Virus record (IMG/VR): IMGVR_UViG_3300047562_004978
Span: 1 to 35,606 of that record
DNA length: 35,606 nt
Reading direction: 5' to 3' (one strand)
Origin: a virus
In this document: in pieces, positions 29,783 to 35,606 of the stretch
How positions within the stretch are numbered: position 1 is the stretch's first letter
Layout of the letters: each line of letters begins with the position of its first letter
Position numbers and translations under genes: made by a program
Notes under the pieces: generated by a model
The model's database searches: none
Told to the model about the DNA's origin: nothing
The model's input: the letters and a program-made list of their open reading frames with translations, nothing else

Positions 29783-31690
29783 CTAAATTGCGTCGATATT
29801 CGCCATCCAGTCTCTCAAAGCCAACTCGAGGTCTCTAATTTTATCTTTTTCTCGGCCTTCGATAAATTTATTCCAGCAATACTGACCTCGTTTGGGCAAA
29901 CCACGCTTAATTGCGGCCGCTTTTATACTTTCTAGAGTAATTTTACGTTTTGCGCGGCCTTCTCTGGTGGTAAGAGAGCGATTATGTTCCCAATTTTCCT
30001 TAAATTCGGCCCATTTTGTTTTTAGATCGGTGTTTCCGACGTTATCTGCAAAAAATTTAGCCAATTCTGTCCTCTTCATCCCCAGTTTTTTGCCCTCTTC
30101 CTTAATTTTATCTTTAGGAGAAGGCATTTTTACCTTACGAATGCCATTTTTGACAATTGTTTTAGCTTTTTCGGCTCCGATTGTGCTTTGATCGACAATT
30201 TGAGTACGACGTGCATCTACAAAAACCTTTAATGCTTCCACTTGGGCAATAATATGATTGTTCATTTGAGCAGGATTTTCGATAATTCCGATTAAAAGTG
30301 CAACTTGGACCTCTAAATCTTGCTTTTGCGACTGTAATTCAAGCTTTTCTGCATTTACCAAGCGGCTAAGTGGCATGGCAAGAACTGAAGAGACTTGAAT
30401 ATCGCTTAATTTCCACCGTTTTTTTAGTTTTTCAGCGGCTGTATCTTTTGTTTTAGATGAACGAATTAGCTTTACTACTTCATCGATATCTGCAAGGATG
30501 ATCAATAAGCCATCGAGGATATGAATTTTATCTCTTAGGCGATTACACTCGGCCTCATAACGATTCTTAAGGGCCTTACAACGTGCCTGATACCACTCAG
30601 AAATAATGTCCTTAACTCCAAAAGTTGTAGGAAGGCCGCCAGAGATTGCTGTAGCATTTACTCCGATAGTATCATGGAGATTTGTAAATGCTAAGAGTTG
30701 GCTAATTACGACTTGAGGGTCAGTTCCGGATTTTAAAATGACTTCGATTTCAATACCATCTCGTGATGAGTGATCTTGCGCATCAATAACCCCTACAATT
30801 TTTTCACTTTCTACCCCTTCTTTTAGTTTTTCAAGAAATCTTTCTGAACTTCCGCTAGCCAAAGAGGTAATAATAATAGCATCTCTTAAAGAACGCTTAC
30901 CATGAGATACTTTCTTAATCTCCCAGGTCCCATATACCTTTAAAGATCCAGAACCTCGGTCAAAAGCTTGGTAAACTGAGCTATCATTAAGAATTCTGGC
31001 CCCGTTAGGAAGATCCGGTCCTTTAATAAATTTAAATAAAGACTTAGAGGTTATGGCAGGATTTTTAATATACTGCACAACTCCTTTGATTACTTCTCCG
31101 AGATTATAAGAAATGTGATGACAAGCATAACCTGTTGCAATACCTTGAGCCCCATTGACAAGTAGGCTAGGAATGGTAGGAACTATCTCTACAACTTCTT
31201 GAGTAGAGCCATCGTAGTTATCACGCCAGTCGCAAGAATACTTATCAATCTCGTCGATAAGCATACGCTGAGTCAACGGAGTCGATTTAACTTCCAGATA
31301 CCTTGCTGCTGCTGGAGCATCTTCAGAAATAGATTGCCCAACGCTTGGTCCTGACTGTATACTACCACCAACATTACCATGTATATCCGTAAGAAGATAA
31401 CGAAAAGCGGTAGATTGGCCCATATTAATGGCGGTTCCAGCACATCCACCTTGAGGATGATAAGAGCCTAGAACATGTCCTTCCAGCCTTGAGACTTTTT
31501 TATATTGCCCATCAGGTTTTAGGTTTAGATCCTTTAGACCTAGAATAATTCTTCTTTGAGCACATTTTAGACCATCTACTACGCTAGGAAGCGCTCTATT
31601 AAAAATAGCTATCGAGTATGACAAATAACTATTTTCTAGTTCCCTAGTCAGGGAAACTTGAATTGTTTTGGTGGTCACAATTTTACGCAT
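29783..31690 (-). CDS. Type II DNA topoisomerase, GyrA/ParC/T4 gp52-like subunit
   Basis: DNA breakage-reunion subunit, 635 aa: longer than T4 gp52 (about 440), shorter than GyrA (about 875). Marks: YLSYSIAIFNRALPSVVDGL then KCAQRRIILGL, YHPQGG, IHGNVGGSIQSG, and EDAPAAARYLEVKSTPL with catalytic Tyr131 after Arg130. The tower and coiled-coil region runs to about residue 490. The C-terminal ~145 residues lack the GyrA beta-pinwheel and GyrA box; instead they are Lys/Arg-rich with a GMKRTELAKFFADN and KRGLPKRGQYCWNKF pattern, probably an extra DNA-binding segment. The ATPase subunit is not in the window. It relaxes or untangles phage DNA during replication. Confidence 0.88.
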   Translation of the reverse strand: MRKIVTTKTIQVSLTRELENSYLSYSIAIFNRALPSVVDGLKCAQRRIILGLKDLNLKPDGQYKKVSRLEGHVLGSYHPQGGCAGTAINMGQSTAFRYLLTDIHGNVGGSIQSGPSVGQSISEDAPAAARYLEVKSTPLTQRMLIDEIDKYSCDWRDNYDGSTQEVVEIVPTIPSLLVNGAQGIATGYACHHISYNLGEVIKGVVQYIKNPAITSKSLFKFIKGPDLPNGARILNDSSVYQAFDRGSGSLKVYGTWEIKKVSHGKRSLRDAIIITSLASGSSERFLEKLKEGVESEKIVGVIDAQDHSSRDGIEIEVILKSGTDPQVVISQLLAFTNLHDTIGVNATAISGGLPTTFGVKDIISEWYQARCKALKNRYEAECNRLRDKIHILDGLLIILADIDEVVKLIRSSKTKDTAAEKLKKRWKLSDIQVSSVLAMPLSRLVNAEKLELQSQKQDLEVQVALLIGIIENPAQMNNHIIAQVEALKVFVDARRTQIVDQSTIGAEKAKTIVKNGIRKVKMPSPKDKIKEEGKKLGMKRTELAKFFADNVGNTDLKTKWAEFKENWEHNRSLTTREGRAKRKITLESIKAAAIKRGLPKRGQYCWNKFIEGREKDKIRDLELALRDWMANIDAI

Positions 31691-31711
31691 ACTTAACTAC
31701 CCCATTATATC

Positions 31712-32071
31712 CTAAGACCAGAACCTATTATCCAATTCTTTAACATTTCGTGACAATAAGAAATAACCGACTTCCTGATTGAAATATTCCAGATAAGTTT
31801 CTTGTCCTTCTAAAAGAAAATTGTTGTAGTAGTCTTTGACAATATCTATTTGTTCAGAGTCTTCTTGCATTTCTACAGGATATATTGATTTTAAGCATAA
31901 TGTTCTACTACTCATAATATGATATATCTCTACTACTTGACCAAGAACTGGATGTTCAAAATTAACATTATAAGTATCTCTATCAACCCGCAGAATTTTA
32001 TTAATAATATCACTACGGTTTAAAAAGTTCATATCAACGTAGATTTCTGGCCATTGCTTCTCTTTTTTCAT
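31712..32071 (-). CDS. Hypothetical protein, 119 aa
   Basis: Contains PEIYVDMNFLNRSDIINKIL, EHPVLGQVVEIYHIMSSRTL, NQEVGYFLLSRNVKELDNRF. Probably a small alpha/beta protein; no family recognised. First gene of the - strand run here, divergent from the ribbon-helix-helix gene and 20 bp before the topoisomerase. Confidence 0.55.
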   Translation of the reverse strand: MKKEKQWPEIYVDMNFLNRSDIINKILRVDRDTYNVNFEHPVLGQVVEIYHIMSSRTLCLKSIYPVEMQEDSEQIDIVKDYYNNFLLEGQETYLEYFNQEVGYFLLSRNVKELDNRFWS

Positions 32072-32093
32072 CAGAAATATTCAATCTATTATG

Positions 32094-32106
32094 TGGTATA
32101 ATACCA
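32094..32106. promoter_or_regulatory. Palindromic operator overlapping a -10 box between divergent genes
   Basis: TGGTAT-A-ATACCA, a perfect inverted repeat containing TATAAT (32097-32102) on the + strand and TATTAT on the - strand. It sits 32 bp before a ribbon-helix-helix gene, a family that often binds such sites. No good -35 is visible for either direction. Confidence 0.5.
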
Positions 32107-32137
32107 TATAAACCATTAATTTATTATTATTAGTTTC

Positions 32138-32404
32138 GTGTTACCAATTAAAGATTCTAATCAAAATTCCGTAAAATATCGCACAATCAGAGTGCGAGAA
32201 GAAGTAGCTTTACAACTCGACGAATGGAGGGATATTTTTGAAGATGCTTCCATCTCAGAAGTTTTATGGAGGATATTAGCTCTAGCCCGTAGAGAACTAA
32301 AGAGGGTTAGAGATAAAAAACGTAAAGCACGTAGTAAATTTATTACGGAACGTAAATTATCTGAAAATTTAGTTGACTTACTTGATAGCTCTAGTTTAGA
32401 ATAG
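32138..32404 (+). CDS. Ribbon-helix-helix-like DNA-binding protein
   Basis: 88 aa from a GTG start (no other start codon fits). Residues about 13-45, YRTIRVREEVALQLDEWRDI then FEDASISEVLWRIL, show the RHH pattern: a short beta strand with alternating Arg, then two helices. The rest is a highly basic helix (RRELKRVRDKKRKARSK). It probably acts as a dimeric repressor, perhaps on the palindrome just upstream. It begins a + strand run of three genes. Confidence 0.6.
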   Translation: MLPIKDSNQNSVKYRTIRVREEVALQLDEWRDIFEDASISEVLWRILALARRELKRVRDKKRKARSKFITERKLSENLVDLLDSSSLE

Positions 32405-32427
32405 AATAGTAATTTGGCCTTATTTTA

Positions 32428-32658
32428 ATGGCACAACAATTAAAAAATCTTTTCCGCCAAAAGCCTTGGATCGAGTATCAAGGGGATATCTACAGAAGGC
32501 AAGCAAAGCAAGGATATTGTGGAGTTTGTGGTAAAAAAACAAATTACAAATCCGCGTTTGCAGTAGAGTATTGTTGTAGTGAAGAATGCTCCCGTGAGAT
32601 GTGGTATGATATTTTTGTTAAGTTAATGACAGATCGTAAGAAAAAAGTAAATAGTTAA
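32428..32658 (+). CDS. Small treble-clef-like zinc protein
   Basis: 76 aa. QGYCGVCGKKTNYKSAFAVE then YCCSEECSREMW carries CxxC ... CCxxxC, a likely zinc site of FCS or treble-clef type. The N terminus is basic (NLFRQKPWIEYQGDIYRRQA). It may bind DNA, RNA or protein; function unknown. It ends directly at the ATG of the next gene (no gap). Confidence 0.6.
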   Translation: MAQQLKNLFRQKPWIEYQGDIYRRQAKQGYCGVCGKKTNYKSAFAVEYCCSEECSREMWYDIFVKLMTDRKKKVNS

Positions 32659-33930
32659 ATGGTTTCTTCCGTGGACGTAAAAAAACAACTCCTTATAGCA
32701 AATGATGAAAACTCTCCCCAGGAAGAACTACTTTTACTTTGGCAAAAAAGTAGATCGGTAAAAATTCGCAAAGCCATTGCTAAAAATCCAAATGCCGGGG
32801 CGTTTGTTCTTCGTCAAGCGTCTCGTCTTTATCTAGAAGAAGTCCTAGAAAACCCTGGGTTTTTAATGCTCGAGTTGTTTGACGAAGATGAATGGATAAA
32901 AAAAGTATCCCTAGCGTATTCTAATCCAAATGATTTTATCCTAAAAGCTGGAGGGGGTGGAGGGTTATATGCTCTTAGATACAGAACAAACGACAGTTTG
33001 ATCTATTGGGCTATTTTACTTAGCCCAAACCTTGAAGCTTGGGTTTTGGACCAGGTAATTCAGATTATTTCTGTTTCTACGCTTAGGCGAGCCCTTAGAA
33101 ATGAGAAGCTTAAAGCAAAACTAAATTCCATATACACTAATACGCTCAATAATGAGTCCATATATTGGCCTTTTTCTCTAACCACTCTTATCCTCTTATA
33201 TCAAGAGGGTGTTATTACAGAATCCCAGCTTTGTAGCGGATTAGATAACTACGGAATTGCTTCAACAAGCAGCAGTAAAAATACTTACTCTAAATACATA
33301 AAAAAATTATATTCCGAATATTCTACTTCTGAAGATTTAGCAGAAAAGGGTTTTATTGTAAAACTAATATTAAAGTCTATTATTATATGTAAACCTCATG
33401 TTCTATACTGGATTAAACCAGATTACACAAAATTAGATGATTATGTAGGAGAATTATTTCTAGAGATTTTTAAAAAATTTAAAAATAACTCGTTTCACAA
33501 AAAAACTCTTTTATCAGAACATTTTAGATATATTATTTGCACCGTTGTTACTTACATTAACAATGTAATATTAAATAATACTAAACCGTCACAACGTTTA
33601 ATAAATCTATATAACTTTATTATATCTAATAAACTAGATGATATAAAGCTATGTAAATTCGGATTAAGTTTTTCATCAGAAAACATCAATACTTTAAGTA
33701 GATGTCCTATTGAAATGCAAGCACTTTTTTGTAAGATGGGAGTTTTGGGTTCTTGGGTTAGTATTTCAGCGGGAAATGTAAAATATCAGATCATTGAAAA
33801 TGTAAACAAGCACCTTTTCGCAAAAGAAGGTATAGATAGACTACTATACAATAGTTGTTCTATTCGTAAAATAATAAGTTTTGACGAGTCAATTATTACA
33901 TATCATCCTTTAAATGATACCTACTTATAA
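32659..33930 (+). CDS. LRV/HEAT-like repeat protein, unknown function
   Basis: 423 aa. The first ~130 residues hold repeats of the type VKIRKAIAKNPNAGAFVLRQ, ...LEEVLENPGFLMLELFDED, ...WIKKVSLAYSNPNDFILK, each with an Asn-Pro turn, as in leucine-rich-variant or HEAT-like helical repeats. The rest is helical with many Ile, Leu, Ser and Asn and no known domain. Likely a binding scaffold. It converges on the next gene with a 35-bp overlap of 3' ends, so antisense effects between them are possible. Confidence 0.55.
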   Translation: MVSSVDVKKQLLIANDENSPQEELLLLWQKSRSVKIRKAIAKNPNAGAFVLRQASRLYLEEVLENPGFLMLELFDEDEWIKKVSLAYSNPNDFILKAGGGGGLYALRYRTNDSLIYWAILLSPNLEAWVLDQVIQIISVSTLRRALRNEKLKAKLNSIYTNTLNNESIYWPFSLTTLILLYQEGVITESQLCSGLDNYGIASTSSSKNTYSKYIKKLYSEYSTSEDLAEKGFIVKLILKSIIICKPHVLYWIKPDYTKLDDYVGELFLEIFKKFKNNSFHKKTLLSEHFRYIICTVVTYINNVILNNTKPSQRLINLYNFIISNKLDDIKLCKFGLSFSSENINTLSRCPIEMQALFCKMGVLGSWVSISAGNVKYQIIENVNKHLFAKEGIDRLLYNSCSIRKIISFDESIITYHPLNDTYL

Positions 33931-34987
33931 AACTCTCTAACTGACTATCATAAATACCGTTTTGGATTGCGTACAGTTTTTCGGTATCTGAGAAATCTTC
34001 CCCCCTCCAGTCTATAAAAGATGGTAAGATATTCTTAGATACTGTTTTTTTAATCGCTGAAACAACCTGTTCTACCGTAGCTAAAACCCGCGTTTTAAAC
34101 CGTTTTTCTATTTCCTCTATATCCTCTTCTGGCGAATAGCAAAAACCGTCCGAAACTAACTTTTTAATATCAAAATTGCAAAGAACGGGAGAAATGTTAT
34201 TTTTCTTCTCTGTATACATTTTTACTGCTTTCTGATAACAATTAAATATCGAGAGGGTTTTGCGCTCTGATAAGAGCGCGCCTAATTCTCGTTCCAATAA
34301 CATCAGAGCACCAGCAACTGCACCTGGTCCCATCTTTACAACATAGGATTTATTGAGCACCTGCTCCATAGTCATATTTTCTACTTCACAAAATTGATTT
34401 TCCCACTGTTCAAGTACGTGTAGCTGCTTGGTAGCTTTATTCGGTATTCTATTATTCTGATTCCATTTAAATCCGTTTTGTTGAGCAAACTCCAATCTCG
34501 TAGTAAAATCGCTTGGTAGTTTTGTAATATCTAACTTTGCTATTTTGCTATTTTGCTGAACAGGATTAATAACGCCATCTACTAGAGATTTTACTGCATA
34601 AGGAGCATAAGCATTACCCTGTAGAGCTTTGGCTACTTTTACAATTTGATTAATTCTTCCCTTGCTAAGTTTTATTTCCGATATCTCAGAACGAAGTTCC
34701 TGGATCTCTAGTTGTGCTTTAAGATACATTGCTTCCATCCTGCTCTCTGTAGTTATCTGGTCTCGTTTTAACTCTAATATATCAGTCTCTAGTGAAAAAA
34801 CTTTTTGGATAAAAATTCCCGCAATTATTTTTAACCCTTCAAAGTATCTTCTTAGTTCAGATTCAGGAAGAATACGGTGATTAAGCTTAGCTAATGAGCT
34901 ATTTAGTTTTTCTCTAGATTCCGGTGTAGTTATATCCTTTAGGCAGTAAATATCCCCCAATAAAGTTATTTTGGAATCTTCAGCCAT
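33896..34987 (-). CDS. Unknown protein with coiled coil, 363 aa
   Basis: I start at MAEDSKITLLGDIYC (34987), since the codons up to 35095 run into the repeat region. Residues about 75-110 are a coiled coil (QLEIQELRSEISEIKLSKGR). A mixed region follows with VVKMGPGAVAGALMLLEREL, and the end is helical (TRVLATVEQVVSAIKKTVSK). No family recognised. It is transcribed away from the inverted-repeat region, which could hold its promoter, and converges on the repeat protein. Confidence 0.6.
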   Translation of the reverse strand: MAEDSKITLLGDIYCLKDITTPESREKLNSSLAKLNHRILPESELRRYFEGLKIIAGIFIQKVFSLETDILELKRDQITTESRMEAMYLKAQLEIQELRSEISEIKLSKGRINQIVKVAKALQGNAYAPYAVKSLVDGVINPVQQNSKIAKLDITKLPSDFTTRLEFAQQNGFKWNQNNRIPNKATKQLHVLEQWENQFCEVENMTMEQVLNKSYVVKMGPGAVAGALMLLERELGALLSERKTLSIFNCYQKAVKMYTEKKNNISPVLCNFDIKKLVSDGFCYSPEEDIEEIEKRFKTRVLATVEQVVSAIKKTVSKNILPSFIDWRGEDFSDTEKLYAIQNGIYDSQLESFISRYHLKDDM

Positions 34988-35094
34988 GTTCTGTAGTTCT
35001 GTAGTAAACTTTAAACTGCAACCATAAAATTTGCTTATTTTCCATCTCTGAAATGCACTGTGTGAGCAAAAATCTATCTCAAAAATACCCCCCA

Positions 35095-35138
35095 CCCCCC
35101 TTCACAAAATTTGCTAAAAAGAATGTGAAGAGGGGGGG
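35095..35138. repeat. Inverted repeat A
   Basis: CCCCCCTTCACA (35095-35106) pairs with TGTGAAGAGGGGGGG (35124-35138), with an A bulge. The loop is 17 nt. The same 12-bp unit recurs in repeat B. Confidence 0.8.
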
Positions 35139-35265
35139 TCCCCATGTATAGAATTGCGCATATTTCAAAATTTTTTGCGCAAAGAAAGCCAGACGCTGCA
35201 ATGGCCACCATGGCCAAAAATTGCCAAAAGCGGCCCAAATTAACTAGAATGCTAGGCAAAAACAG

Positions 35266-35330
35266 ACCCCCCTTCACATTTTTTTAGCCGTTTTTGTGCA
35301 TTTTTTGCACTAAAAATGTGAAGGGGGGGT
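35266..35330. repeat. Inverted repeat B
   Basis: ACCCCCCTTCACATTTTT (from 35266) pairs with AAAAATGTGAAGGGGGGGT (to 35330), about 18 bp with one extra G. An inner GTGCA-TTTTT-TGCAC hairpin sits in the loop. It is a large cruciform or strong RNA hairpin. Confidence 0.85.
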
Positions 35331-35370
35331 GGCTAGGCCATTAAAACGGCTCATCACAAGGGCCAAAAAA

Positions 35371-35403
35371 ATGTGTCAATGCTTGCCCTATAAATGTGTC
35401 AAT
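35371..35403. repeat. Iteron-like direct repeat
   Basis: ATGTGTCAAT at 35371-35380 and again at 35394-35403, a 23-bp period (about two helical turns), followed by a related ATTGTGAC. Confidence 0.55.
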
Positions 35404-35491
35404 ATTGTGACAACAACCGCCCGCTCATGGGCTGCGCCCCCGGTTCTAATTGCGAGCTGGTTTTGGGTGCCACGAAGTGGCTACCCGCCCA

Positions 35492-35520
35492 TTGACATGC
35501 TCAACCTATTGTGGTAAAAT
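35492..35520 (+). promoter_or_regulatory. Near-consensus sigma70 promoter pointing out of the window
   Basis: -35 TTGACA (35492-35497), 17-bp spacer, -10 TAAAAT (35515-35520). Only one mismatch to consensus. It should drive a gene beyond the right edge. Confidence 0.75.
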
Positions 35521-35606
35521 TATTAAGAAATTCCAAAAATCTTTGTTTAAAGACATTTAGAAATGTATAATACGTAACCGTTTAGCATATTTTATATATC
35601 TTCAGC

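Larger units (their letters stand above)
34988..35606. other. Non-coding region of repeats at the right edge
   Basis: About 620 bp without a credible gene. It holds four CCCCCCTTCACA units in alternating orientation, GCGCAA palindromes (TTGCGCA at 35154-35160 and TTGCGCAA near 35176), GGCCA repeats around 35201-35235, a tandem ATGTGTCAAT pair, a GC-rich stretch at 35417-35490 and an outward promoter. This density of structure suggests a control or replication region. Confidence 0.6.

Noticed and set aside
35329-35517. Open frame on the + strand, 62 aa
   Set aside because: GTG start inside the inverted repeat and no family signal; it covers the repeats and the promoter.

Overview
The window looks like part of the genome of a cyanophage with a contractile tail, probably infecting marine or freshwater Synechococcus or a relative. 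The evidence is a phage-type psbA (D1), two high-light-inducible proteins, an S-adenosylmethionine decarboxylase, a bilin reductase, a tRNA array and many small proteins of the kind found in cyanomyoviruses. The virion genes are not T4-like. The head protease is of the Mu gpI type, there is a DUF2190-like decoration protein, and the connector and terminator candidates resemble Mu gp36 and gp37. The replicative polymerase is most like mitochondrial DNA polymerase gamma. From memory, that combination recalls the S-TIM5 cyanomyovirus lineage; I could not check this by search.

Layout. Positions 1-9420 (+ strand) hold late virion genes: tail sheath, protease/scaffold, decoration protein, major capsid protein, neck and tail-terminator candidates, a small virion-like protein and a Dps-like protein. 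Positions 9421-32071 (- strand) hold early and host-like genes: an RlpA-like secreted protein, the polymerase, a metallophosphatase, small cyanophage proteins, 13 canonical tRNAs plus two aberrant tRNA-like elements, two hli genes, a porin, a Hanks-type kinase, speD, a degenerate Dam-like protein, a bilin reductase, an AbrB-domain protein, psbA split by a group I intron with an HNH endonuclease, a T4 alpha-glucosyltransferase homologue and a GyrA/gp52-like topoisomerase subunit. Positions 32138-33930 (+) carry a ribbon-helix-helix protein, a zinc-finger protein and a repeat protein. A convergent unknown gene (33896-34987, -) follows. The last 0.6 kb is non-coding, with large inverted repeats and a near-consensus outward promoter.

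How it fits together. The + strand module builds the particle. The - strand module replicates the phage DNA (polymerase, topoisomerase), probably modifies it (glucosyltransferase homologue), supplements translation (tRNAs), and keeps host photosynthesis and membrane functions running during infection (D1, Hli, bilin reductase, porin, SpeD). Sigma70-like promoters are visible before the polymerase, psbA, part of the tRNA array and the RlpA-like gene, which fits early transcription by host RNA polymerase.

The most notable items are the psbA intron, whose splice sites and P/Q/R/S core can be read directly; the alpha-glucosyltransferase homologue, which implies hypermodified DNA; the gamma-like polymerase; the porin; the ferroxidase-competent Dps-like protein at the end of the virion operon; and the inverted-repeat region at the right edge.
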